A stretch of 8,722 nt of DNA from Candidatus Neomicrothrix sp. UBA7884 (GTDB taxonomy: Bacteria > Actinomycetota > Acidimicrobiia > Acidimicrobiales > MedAcidi-G1). The stretch lies in the NCBI GenBank assembly GCA_002501135.1, contig DLRQ01000014.1, positions 1 through 8,722 on the forward strand, in the 5' to 3' direction. A program made the position numbers and the translations under genes. The notes under the pieces are model-generated. The model had not been told where the DNA came from and made no database searches. It saw only the letters and a program-made list of their open reading frames with translations. Shown piece by piece: positions 1 to 6,380 of the stretch (position 1 is the stretch's first letter; each line of letters starts with the position of its first letter).

Positions 1-1
1 C

Positions 2-667
2 GGAGCGGTCGGCAAGGTCTTTGAATCGGTGTACATCGCCTGGATCGGAACCGTGATCGGCGCCGTCCTGTCCCTGCCGCTGGCCTTCATGGCCGCCCAC
101 AACGTGGCTCCCATCTGGATCAGGGTGCCCATCCGCCAGCTCTTCAACGCAATCAGGGCTGTTCCCGAGTTGATCCTGGCGGTGATCCTGATCCCGATCA
201 CCGGGCTGGGACCCTGGGCAGGCACTCTGGCAATCGGCATCCACTCCATAGGAACGCTCGGCAAGTGGGCGACCGAGTCAATCGAGAGCATCGACTCCGG
301 CCCGATTGAGGCAGTCGAATCGACCGGTGGCCGCTGGGTGAACAGCATGCGCTGGGCAGTGTTCCCACAGGTGATGTCGACCATCAGTTCCTACTGGTTG
401 TTCAGGTTCGAGATCAACGTGCGGGCATCCGCCGTGCTCGGCATGATCGGGGCCGGCGGTGTCGGCTCTGAGCTTGTCTCCCATCTGGTCTTCCGGGACT
501 TCCCTGCGGCAAGCGCCGTCCTGGTGCTCACGGTCGGAGTCGTGTTGACCATCGACACCATCTCGGCATCGGTTCGCCGACGGATCATCACCGGAAGCGT
601 TGGCAGCGACGATTCCTCCCGGTCTGCAGAGGCCCTATCGGACCTGACCGGCATCAAACACAAGTGA
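2..667 (+). CDS. phnE: Phosphonate-type ABC transporter permease, 5'-truncated by the window edge
   Basis: Membrane subunit of an ABC importer for phosphonates or a similar phosphorus oxyanion. The frame is open from base 2, so 221 residues are visible and roughly the first 40-60 residues of a typical PhnE lie outside. The GTG at 29 is an internal valine, not a convincing start. Recognition rests on the cytoplasmic EAA-type loop (PIEAVESTGG followed by RWAVFPQV) and on the PhnE hallmark FEINVRASAVLG followed by GAGGVGSEL. Hydrophobic segments occur at the beginning, around the GLGPWAGTLAIGI stretch, and near the C-terminus (AVLVLTVGVVLTI). A charged tail of about 35 residues follows the last helix. 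Any ATPase and binding-protein genes would lie upstream, outside the window. The DUF1330 gene follows after 22 nt and is probably co-transcribed. Family is confident; phosphonate rather than phosphate or phosphite as substrate is inferred. Confidence 0.88.
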   Translation, partial: GAVGKVFESVYIAWIGTVIGAVLSLPLAFMAAHNVAPIWIRVPIRQLFNAIRAVPELILAVILIPITGLGPWAGTLAIGIHSIGTLGKWATESIESIDSGPIEAVESTGGRWVNSMRWAVFPQVMSTISSYWLFRFEINVRASAVLGMIGAGGVGSELVSHLVFRDFPAASAVLVLTVGVVLTIDTISASVRRRIITGSVGSDDSSRSAEALSDLTGIKHK

Positions 668-675
668 GAGAACAC

Positions 676-682
676 GGGAGGA
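676..682 (+). promoter_or_regulatory. Shine-Dalgarno site of the DUF1330 gene
   Basis: GGGAGGA lies 7 nt before the ATG at 690. It fixes the start and shows that this gene is translated with a leader, unlike the two genes downstream of it. Confidence 0.75.
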
Positions 683-689
683 AACACCG

Positions 690-980
690 ATGAGCGCATT
701 CGTGATCGTGGACACATCCATCCTGGACCCTGAGGCCTACGAGGGCTACAAGGCGCTGGCCGCGCCCCTCGTGGAGGCCTTCGGTGGTGTCTACCGTGCC
801 CGCGGCGGCGAGTTGGACGTGAGGGAGGACGACCTGTGGGCTCCGACCCGACTGGTGATAGTCGAGTTCCCGGACATGGCCGCAGCACGGGTCTTCCTGG
901 ATTCCGAGGAGTACGCACCGGTGGCCGCGATCCGCCACGCCAACGCCCGCTGCACGACGGTCATCGTGGATGGCGTGTAG
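690..980 (+). CDS. DUF1330 family protein
   Basis: A 96-residue soluble protein with the complete pattern of the DUF1330 family: an initial beta strand (FVIVDTSILD), an alpha helix with AYEGYKALAAPLVEAFGG, then YRARGGELDV, the strand LVIVEFPD, the helix AAARVFLDSEEY, and a final strand. This layout is the compact ferredoxin-like alpha/beta fold of dimeric alpha-beta barrel proteins. There is no signal peptide or membrane segment, so it should be cytoplasmic. The family's biochemical role is not established, and none is assigned here. The start is the ATG preceded by a strong Shine-Dalgarno sequence. It sits 22 nt after the phnE-like gene in the same direction, so it probably belongs to that operon, although a functional tie to phosphonate uptake is not shown by the sequence. 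Confidence 0.85.
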   Translation: MSAFVIVDTSILDPEAYEGYKALAAPLVEAFGGVYRARGGELDVREDDLWAPTRLVIVEFPDMAAARVFLDSEEYAPVAAIRHANARCTTVIVDGV

Positions 981-1019
981 GGCCCTGACCCGACCCGTCC
1001 TCGGTTCACAGGGTTGCCA

Positions 1020-1025
1020 TAGCCT
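1020..1025 (+). promoter_or_regulatory. Putative -10 element (TAGCCT) of the ROK kinase gene
   Basis: TAGCCT fits the TAnnnT -10 pattern common in actinobacteria and ends 8 nt before the ATG at 1034. With no Shine-Dalgarno sequence between them, this suggests a leaderless or nearly leaderless transcript. I see no clear -35 hexamer. The same hexamer precedes the gene at 2022. Confidence 0.45.
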
Positions 1026-1033
1026 GTGTCGCC

Positions 1034-1972
1034 ATGATCGTTGGAATCGACGTCGGCGGCACAAACGCACGTGCCCTATTGATCGACCCTGCCGACAACC
1101 GCATCGTCGCCCGGGACCAGATATCAAGTGGAGGAACCGGCACCCAGTTGATTGCGGCTCTCCTGAAGATGATCGAGCGGCTCCGCTCCGGATCCGGAGT
1201 ATCGGTTGATGCGGTCGGCCTGGCCGTGGCGGGCCTTGCACACCGATCGGGTGTTGTCCGCTACTCCCCCAACCTGCCCGACCTTGTCGAGTTTCCGATC
1301 GGACCGGAACTGGCGAAGCTGGTGGGCAGACCTGTCGTACTCGGAAACGATGCCACTGCTGGTGCGTTGGCTGAGCACCGCATGGGGGCGGGGCGGGGAA
1401 CTGACAACTTCGGCTTCGTGACCCTTGGCACCGGAATCGGTACCGGCTTCGTCCTTGACGGGCAACTGGTCCGGGGTGCCAGCGGATTTGCCGGTGAATC
1501 GGGCCACATGGTCGTGGATCTCGACGGGCCGGTTCACGTGACCGGCCGACAGGGGCCCTGGGAGCACTTCGGGTCAGGCAATGCCCTTGGCCGGATGGGA
1601 CGACAGGCTGCAGCTACCGGTGGCTTTCCTGCTGGTGAGGCGACGGCCGGGTCGATCGAATCCATCACAGGGCAACACGTCTCCGATGCCCTTGCCGGCG
1701 GAGACCATGACGCTGCACGCATCTTCGACCGCTTCTGCCGTCATGTGGCTGTCGGCGTGGCCAACCTTGTGATGATTATGGACCTGGAGCGGATTGTCAT
1801 AGGGGGAGGCCTCGTCCGGATCGGTGAACCTCTGCGCTCCGGGATCCGGACCCACCTTGGCCCGATGATCGTGGGCTCCGACCACCGGCCACCTGTAGAG
1901 GTGGTGCTGGCGGCGTTGGGACCCGACGCAGGAGCCCTCGGTGCAGGCCTGATGGCCGCCGACCTGCTCTGA
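1034..1972 (+). CDS. ROK-family sugar kinase (glucokinase-like), zinc motif lost
   Basis: Cytoplasmic ATP-dependent kinase that would phosphorylate glucose or a related hexose such as an N-acetylhexosamine. At 312 residues it has the normal family length. Residues 4-10 (GIDVGGT) form the phosphate-binding loop, NDA at 105-107 carries the likely catalytic Asp106, LGTGIGTG at 131-138 is the second phosphate loop, and ESGH at 155-158 is the sugar-contacting Glu/His. VIGGGL near 256 and a glycine-rich C-terminus complete the fold. The oddity is at residues 165-177: the usual CxCGxxGCxE zinc signature reads GPVHVTGRQGPWE, so all three of its cysteines are replaced by His, Thr and Pro. The rest is intact, so a working enzyme without that zinc site is likely. 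There is no Shine-Dalgarno sequence; the ATG at 1034 is chosen because the phosphate loop begins at residue 4. Substrate is not determinable. Confidence 0.88.
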   Translation: MIVGIDVGGTNARALLIDPADNRIVARDQISSGGTGTQLIAALLKMIERLRSGSGVSVDAVGLAVAGLAHRSGVVRYSPNLPDLVEFPIGPELAKLVGRPVVLGNDATAGALAEHRMGAGRGTDNFGFVTLGTGIGTGFVLDGQLVRGASGFAGESGHMVVDLDGPVHVTGRQGPWEHFGSGNALGRMGRQAAATGGFPAGEATAGSIESITGQHVSDALAGGDHDAARIFDRFCRHVAVGVANLVMIMDLERIVIGGGLVRIGEPLRSGIRTHLGPMIVGSDHRPPVEVVLAALGPDAGALGAGLMAADLL

Positions 1973-1995
1973 GCCGAGACCGGCTCAGAGCAGGT
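1962..1995 (+). terminator. Strong stem-loop overlapping the ROK stop codon
   Basis: ACCTGCTCTGAGCCG (1962-1976) is perfectly complementary to CGGCTCAGAGCAGGT (1981-1995), giving a 15-bp stem with a 4-nt loop (AGAC). The kinase stop codon TGA (1970-1972) lies within the left arm. No T tract follows, so it is an atypical intrinsic terminator, or an RNA-stabilising 3' hairpin. It ends only 14 nt before the putative -10 element of the next gene. Confidence 0.7.
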
Positions 1996-2009
1996 GTGAC
2001 CACCTCCCC

Positions 2010-2015
2010 TAGCCT
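2010..2015 (+). promoter_or_regulatory. Putative -10 element (TAGCCT) of the DASS transporter gene
   Basis: TAGCCT ends 6 nt before the GTG at 2022, and the interval has no purine-rich ribosome site. The spacing places a transcription start at or next to the GTG, consistent with a leaderless mRNA. No recognisable -35 box is present; that region is the right arm of the preceding hairpin. Confidence 0.45.
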
Positions 2016-2021
2016 CGTGGT

Positions 2022-3704
2022 GTGGTAAAGCTCTCTCGAAACCACTTCCGCCCGGCTCTGCGGGTACTCATCGCCGGGGTAGCTGTCGCAGCGGCTGTTG
2101 TCGGCAGCGGCGCTGCACCTGACCATTGGGAAATCGGAGACGGCAGTCTCGAGGTGCTGGTTGATGCGACCACCATCACCACCAACGTGGTGGTCGGCTC
2201 CGGGGATCCGATCGAGGCCACCTCCGGCGGCTACACCGTGCGTGCCACCAGCGGGGTGCCGGTGGATAACACGTTCTACGTCACCGTTTCGAGAGTCGGT
2301 GGCAGTCTGTCTGTTGGCGAGGTCGAGGTAACGCTCATCACCCCCGACGGAGAGCGACAGATCGTTCCGGCCCTCACCCGGACCGATAATGGGGTTACCG
2401 CCAGCCGCCGTCCACCGCAGGGCTCCGGACTCGTGCTGGCCCTGCTCGGGGCAGTGGTGGTTCTGTGGGTCACCGAACTCGTGCCCCTTTACGTTACGTC
2501 CCTGACCATTCCCGTAGTTCTCCTGGCCGGAGGTGCGGCCTCAGCCGGTGCAGCTGTGTCGCCATTCGCCCATCCGATCATCGTGTTGTTCTTCGCGGGG
2601 TTCCTCATGGCCGAGGCGATGACCCGGGTGGGCCTCGACAGGTTGGCCGCTGCCGCAATTGTCTCCTGGGCCGGAAGGAGCCCACTGATGCTCTTCTCGG
2701 CGATGCTTGTCGGTTCGGCGTTCCTCTCCATGTGGATGTCCAACACTGCCGCGGTGACGGTTCTCATACCCGTGGCCCTTGCCGTGGCTGAGCCCACCGG
2801 TAGCACCAGTTACCGCAAGGCGATCGTGCTGGGTATTGCCTACGCATCGACAATCGGTGGGGTCGGCAGCGCCATCGGCACTCCCGCCAACCCGCTCGCC
2901 ATCGAGTTCATCGACGATCTCACCGGGCGACAGATCGGTTTTGCCGAGTGGTTCCTCTTCGGCCTGCCAATGGTGTTCTTGTTCCTTCCGCTACTGGGCG
3001 TCTACCTCTGGCGAATCAGCGGTGTGAGCGTGGATCGCCAGAGGTTCGACTCGGCGGTTCTGGCGGCTCGCTCCGAGATGGAGGCCATTGGCCATCTGAC
3101 GGGCGCCCAGGTCCAGGTTCTGGGCGTCTTCGCCCTGGTGATGGCCGGCTGGCTCACACAGACCGTGCACGGACAGGCCACCGGCATGGTCGCCCTGGCG
3201 GGGGCAGTGCTTCTGTCGCTCATGGGAAGGGTCAGGCCGGTGGACCTGACCCGGATTTCATGGCCGACCCTCATCACCTTCGGCGGTGGCCTCACCCTCG
3301 GTGTGGCAATGGTCGACACGGGCACATCGGACTGGCTGGTAACGAGGCTCGGCGGCCTGGTGGGCCTGCCCACCCCGCTAGCCATCGCAGCCGTTGCGGC
3401 AGCGGCGCTGGCCTTCACCACGGTCGCCTCAAACACCGCAGCGGCCGCCACGCTCATACCGCTGGCCATCCCCCTGGCCGGCCTGATTGGTATCGATCCG
3501 GTGGCCCTTGTGCTGGTGGTGGCCCTGGCATCGTCAATCGACTTCGCCCTGGTGATAGGCACGCCGCCGACGATGCTGGCCTACGACACCGGCCTGTTCA
3601 CTGCAGGCGAGATCATGGCGAAGGGCTCCCCCCTCGACCTCGGTGGCCTGGTTCTCCTGGTCGGCGCCGTGGTGCCGTTCTGGTATCTGGTGGGCCTCAT
3701 CTGA
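2022..3704 (+). CDS. DASS/SLC13-family sodium-anion symporter with extra N-terminal domain
   Basis: Inner-membrane sodium-coupled transporter of the divalent anion:sodium symporter family (CitT/SdcS/INDY type), whose members carry dicarboxylates, tricarboxylates or sulfate. The two SNT substrate/sodium signatures are clear: SNTAAVTVLIP at residues 240-250 and SNTAAAATLIP at 470-480. Each is followed by its partner loop (IGTPAN at 285-290 and IGTPPT at 512-517), reflecting the internal inverted duplication. The typical family opening is WVTELVPLYVTSL at 149-161. Before it is an unusual extension: basic residues, a hydrophobic segment at about 13-31, then about 100 residues rich in Thr, Val and Gly with beta-strand character, probably outside the membrane. 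At 560 residues the protein exceeds the family's usual 450-500. The GTG start has no Shine-Dalgarno sequence and follows TAGCCT. Substrate is unresolved. Confidence 0.88.
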   Translation: MVKLSRNHFRPALRVLIAGVAVAAAVVGSGAAPDHWEIGDGSLEVLVDATTITTNVVVGSGDPIEATSGGYTVRATSGVPVDNTFYVTVSRVGGSLSVGEVEVTLITPDGERQIVPALTRTDNGVTASRRPPQGSGLVLALLGAVVVLWVTELVPLYVTSLTIPVVLLAGGAASAGAAVSPFAHPIIVLFFAGFLMAEAMTRVGLDRLAAAAIVSWAGRSPLMLFSAMLVGSAFLSMWMSNTAAVTVLIPVALAVAEPTGSTSYRKAIVLGIAYASTIGGVGSAIGTPANPLAIEFIDDLTGRQIGFAEWFLFGLPMVFLFLPLLGVYLWRISGVSVDRQRFDSAVLAARSEMEAIGHLTGAQVQVLGVFALVMAGWLTQTVHGQATGMVALAGAVLLSLMGRVRPVDLTRISWPTLITFGGGLTLGVAMVDTGTSDWLVTRLGGLVGLPTPLAIAAVAAAALAFTTVASNTAAAATLIPLAIPLAGLIGIDPVALVLVVALASSIDFALVIGTPPTMLAYDTGLFTAGEIMAKGSPLDLGGLVLLVGAVVPFWYLVGLI

Positions 3705-3712
3705 GACCCACC
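3689..3712. terminator. Inverted repeat between convergent genes, possible bidirectional terminator
   Basis: GGTGGGCCTCA (3689-3699) pairs with TGAGACCCACC (3702-3712) with one C/A mismatch, giving 10 of 11 matches around a TC centre; the innermost pairs must open to form a loop. It spans the DASS stop codon (3702-3704) and lies 8 nt from the stop of the opposing cytochrome gene. T tracts are absent, so the terminator role is inferred from position. Confidence 0.5.
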
Positions 3713-3719
3713 CGGATCC

Positions 3720-4118
3720 CTACCCGATGCTCTTGAGGTATGCGACCACGTTTACAAGGTCGTCATCGCCAAGTGCCGGGTTGCCGCCTCTCGGTGGCAT
3801 CTGGACTCCGGTGGTGTTGCCGTCATCGGAGGGACCGCGGCCCACCTTCAGGAATGTGACCAGCTCATCGCTGCTCTGTGACATGAAGTCGGTTCCGACG
3901 AGGGACTTTCCCAGCCCGTCGACGCCGCTGGCGTCGGGTGCGTGACACGACGAGCAGGTGCTCTTGTAGACATCGGCACCGGCCGACGTATCTCCGCCAC
4001 CTACGCCTGCCACTGCTGTTGTGGTTGCCGGGGCGGTGGTGCCGCTGGGTGACGCTCCGCCGCATCCGGCCAGCAGGGTCGCGAGCACTGCACCTGCGAT
4101 GATCCTCGTAATCCTCAT
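3720..4118 (-). CDS. Lipoprotein c-type cytochrome, probable electron donor to NosZ
   Basis: A 132-residue class I cytochrome c tethered to the outer face of the membrane. A basic start and hydrophobic stretch lead to the lipobox LLAGC, with Cys19 as the lipidated residue. A flexible Ser/Thr/Ala/Gly linker follows (about 20-45). Haem is bound at CSSCH (55-59), and QMPPRGG supplies Met107 as the likely second axial ligand. The final helix (DLVNVVAYLKSIG) is the usual C-terminal helix of small cytochromes c. The ATG is supported by AAAGGTG 5 nt upstream. It starts 29 nt after the nosL stop on the same strand, so it is the last gene of the nos operon as seen here. Electron delivery to N2O reductase is inferred from position. 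The family assignment itself is secure. Confidence 0.9.
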   Translation of the reverse strand: MRITRIIAGAVLATLLAGCGGASPSGTTAPATTTAVAGVGGGDTSAGADVYKSTCSSCHAPDASGVDGLGKSLVGTDFMSQSSDELVTFLKVGRGPSDDGNTTGVQMPPRGGNPALGDDDLVNVVAYLKSIG

Positions 4119-4147
4119 CTCTTCACCTTTCCGTTGTCGTATCGCAT

Positions 4148-4657
4148 CTAGTGGTCGACCTCCATGTCATGGCCGTGAACCCGCAAGTTCCCTTCACGGT
4201 GGGCGTTTACAAGGCCCTCCCAACTGAGAACGTGTCCGTTCAGTGACACAGCCAGGTCAAGTGCATCCTGTTCCCGGACATAGGCGACAACCCCCCAGCC
4301 CATTGGTGTCGAGAGGTCTCCACTCACCACGAAGGATGCAGACCCGACCGGCACTGCATCACCGGTGCCGTAGTCGAAGGCCCACCTGCCGGCGGCACTC
4401 AGTTCATCGTTCTTGTAGCCATCGACGAGCATCCCGCCGATGTCGTCGAACACCTTCGAGGTTCCGTCGGGGAGCCGCCAGGCCGCCGCCATTCGAACAT
4501 CGTCGATGATCATCCCGCACTCGGCACACACCGAACGGCCCTCGATGATCTCAGGGATCCCGTCGGCAGCCAACTCACCGCACCCGGTGAAGAGGCCCGC
4601 TAGAAGCAGGAGACCCGCCAGCAGGATGCCCACTCTGCGGCTCCTGATGCCGCTCAT
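4148..4657 (-). CDS. nosL: NosL copper-chaperone lipoprotein
   Basis: A 169-residue outward-facing lipoprotein of the NosL family, which hands Cu(I) to the NosDFY complex for assembly of the copper centres of N2O reductase. After a basic N-terminus (MSGIRSRR) and Leu-rich segment, the lipobox reads LFTGC; Phe at position -3 is slightly unusual. The Cys-rich motif CAECGMIIDD is the family's metal-binding signature. It is followed by KVFDDIGGML, another typical NosL stretch. The C-terminus ends in a His/Asp-rich tail (HGHDMEVDH) that could also bind copper. The ATG at 4657 is chosen because it overlaps the nosY stop by 4 nt (ATGA) and places the signal peptide at the start. A longer open frame reaching 5206 is rejected because it runs over nosY. 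Confidence 0.9.
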   Translation of the reverse strand: MSGIRSRRVGILLAGLLLLAGLFTGCGELAADGIPEIIEGRSVCAECGMIIDDVRMAAAWRLPDGTSKVFDDIGGMLVDGYKNDELSAAGRWAFDYGTGDAVPVGSASFVVSGDLSTPMGWGVVAYVREQDALDLAVSLNGHVLSWEGLVNAHREGNLRVHGHDMEVDH

Positions 4658-5529
4658 GTCTGGTCCCCGCTCCGGAATGCCAGCACTGCAACCGCACCGG
4701 ATATGACCGTCCACGCGACCATCACCCCGACGGCGATGGTCGCTATGCCGTCGCCGAACCTGTCGACCGCGTACGTTCCAGCCGGCCCGAGGGCGTCGAG
4801 GGAGCCGTCCAGAGCCACAACCGATGCCAGGCGGAATGCCTCGACCGGGTTGATGATGACCGTTGCGAACAGGGCACCGACGGGCAGTCGTGTAGCCACC
4901 ACGGTGCCCATGACCCCCAGGTCGCCGAGGAAGACCACGGCCAACCAGACGAACAGGGCCATACCGAGTGCGGTTGATGCGCTCTTTACGGTGCTGCTGA
5001 TGAGCAGCCCCAGGCCCAACATGGCCAGAGAAAGCAGCCAGGAGAGTGCAGCCAGGCGGATCAGCAGCACAGGGTCGGTAGGTGCCGACCTGAGTGCGCT
5101 GAACAGGCCTGCTGCACCGAAGCCCGTTGATACTGCAGCGAACATGGAAGCAGCCAGGCCGACGTAGGTGCCGACCAGGACCTCGGTCCGCGACACCGGG
5201 TGGCACAGCAGGAACACGAGGGTTCCAGAGTCACGCTCCCCCGCCAGGTAGCGGGCCCCGAGGGTAAGGGCCATGAGGGGAACCACGAGTTGCACGAGGG
5301 CGACGAGCGATGCAGCCGTACGGCCGAAGCCACCGGAGCCGATGAGGTTCTGGTCCGGAACAGCCGTCATCGTGATTGCTCCCGCCAGAACGGCGAACCC
5401 GGCGCAGTAGAGCCAGAACCAGCGATCCCGGGATGCCTCTCGGACAACCTTGCGGGCGATCACGGTGACCGGGCGCAACTCGAACACCCGGGGGGTGGAG
5501 AATCCGGGAGTAGTGACGGTCGCGGTCAT
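4654..5529 (-). CDS. nosY: NosY-type ABC-2 permease of the N2O reductase maturation complex
   Basis: Membrane subunit of the NosDFY complex. The protein has 291 residues and about six hydrophobic helices (near 39-57, 75-95, 120-147, 153-180, 184-202 and 262-285). Family marks are GERDSGTLVFLLCHPVSR at 97-114, the conserved cytoplasmic coupling region of this ABC-2 group, and NPVEAFR at 227-233. The start is the ATG at 5529, which overlaps the nosF stop by 4 nt (ATGA) and has GAGGTG 5 nt upstream. The frame stays open to 5757, but those extra codons overlap nosF and look like its shadow. It pairs with the NosF ATPase and presumably docks NosD on the outer side. Its stop overlaps the nosL start, so the three are translated together. 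Confidence 0.9.
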   Translation of the reverse strand: MTATVTTPGFSTPRVFELRPVTVIARKVVREASRDRWFWLYCAGFAVLAGAITMTAVPDQNLIGSGGFGRTAASLVALVQLVVPLMALTLGARYLAGERDSGTLVFLLCHPVSRTEVLVGTYVGLAASMFAAVSTGFGAAGLFSALRSAPTDPVLLIRLAALSWLLSLAMLGLGLLISSTVKSASTALGMALFVWLAVVFLGDLGVMGTVVATRLPVGALFATVIINPVEAFRLASVVALDGSLDALGPAGTYAVDRFGDGIATIAVGVMVAWTVISGAVAVLAFRSGDQT

Positions 5530-6380
5530 CGCCACACCTCGAAGTCCATTATCTGGAAGTCGCCCTCGCGAAGGCACCCGAGCGCCGACACCTTGTCCTC
5601 GGGTGAAACCCCGACGAGCACACCGTGGCCGTTCTCGTGGGCATCGAACCCGGCAGCCGCCAGGTGGGCCAGTGCAGTTACGGTCTGCTCCGAGGGAAGG
5701 ACCACGTGCAGCCAGGACTCCAGGTTGAGTCGCCCGGCGAGCTCTCCGGGTGGGCACTCGTGCACCAGATGTCCAGCCTCGAGGGCGAGCACCCTGTCAA
5801 CGAGCATCCCGACCTCCTCAACCCTGTGCGACGTGATCACGAGAACCCGCTCGGGTCCACGCAGGGAGTCGAGAAGGGACACCATCCGTCGACGGGCCGT
5901 CACATCCAGCGACGAGGTGGGTTCGTCGAGCAGCAGCACGGGTGGATCCGGAAGAAGGGCGACCGCCATTCCGAGCCTCTGCCGCATTCCGCCTGAAAGC
6001 TCGCTGACACGCTTGCCGGCCTCAGCCTCGAGGGACACGGCCTCGATGACCTCACCGATCCGGGTACGTGGGAGCCCCCTCAGGTCGCTGGACAGGGCCA
6101 GCGTCTCGGCGACGGTGAGATCACCGTAGAACCCGAGTTCCTGGGGTACGTACCCGATCAGGCCACGTGTCACCTTGGAGTGGGTGCGGGCGTCGACACC
6201 GCCGACCTCTATTAGGCCCTCGTAGCCGACCAGCCCCAGCAGGCACCTGATCACCGTCGTCTTTCCGGCGCCGTTCGGCCCCCACAGGGCCACAGCCTCG
6301 CCCCCCTCAACCGAGAAGCTGAGGTCATCCACCACTACCTTGCGCCTGTAGGCCTTGGACAGGTGCTCTACGCGGATCAC
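5526..6380 (-). CDS. nosF: NosF-type ABC ATPase of the N2O reductase maturation complex
   Basis: Cytoplasmic ATPase of 284 residues driving the NosDFY complex. All ABC motifs are intact: Walker A GPNGAGKT (34-41), Q-loop glutamine in VPQE (Gln80), signature LSGGMRQR (128-135), Walker B VLLLDE (148-153) with catalytic Glu153, D-loop SSLD, and switch His185 in TSHR. A domain of about 75 residues after the ATPase core is usual in NosF and related export-type ATPases. The start is GTG at 6380 with a good Shine-Dalgarno sequence (GGGAGGT, 5 nt spacing) inside the end of nosD. It overlaps the nosD stop by 4 nt (GTGA). Standing alone it could be any ABC-2 ATPase; the nosD, nosY and nosL neighbours decide the call. 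Confidence 0.92.
   Translation of the reverse strand: MIRVEHLSKAYRRKVVVDDLSFSVEGGEAVALWGPNGAGKTTVIRCLLGLVGYEGLIEVGGVDARTHSKVTRGLIGYVPQELGFYGDLTVAETLALSSDLRGLPRTRIGEVIEAVSLEAEAGKRVSELSGGMRQRLGMAVALLPDPPVLLLDEPTSSLDVTARRRMVSLLDSLRGPERVLVITSHRVEEVGMLVDRVLALEAGHLVHECPPGELAGRLNLESWLHVVLPSEQTVTALAHLAAAGFDAHENGHGVLVGVSPEDKVSALGCLREGDFQIMDFEVWR

Noticed and set aside
391..1241. Minus-strand frames over phnE, DUF1330 and the ROK start
   Set aside because: Their Arg/Pro-rich translations have no motifs, and they are opposite well-supported plus-strand genes.
2948..3736. 262-residue plus-strand frame inside the DASS gene
   Set aside because: Its Gly/Pro/Arg/His-rich composition has no domain, and it lies within a frame with both SNT motifs. 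It is a high-GC shadow.
4658..5206. Extension of the nosL frame to a 352-residue protein
   Set aside because: The added codons lie entirely over nosY, which has clear ABC-2 permease motifs. The extension is Arg/Gly/Pro/His-rich without domains, and the lipoprotein signal peptide starts exactly at 4657.
5530..5757. N-terminal extension of nosY to 5757
   Set aside because: It overlaps nosF coding sequence and is Arg/Pro-rich, as expected of a shadow frame. The ATG at 5529 has a ribosome site and the 4-nt overlap.
5200..6129. 309-residue plus-strand frame antisense to nosY/nosF
   Set aside because: It is Ser/Arg/Thr-rich low-complexity sequence, antisense to two intact ABC transporter genes with no ribosome site of note.
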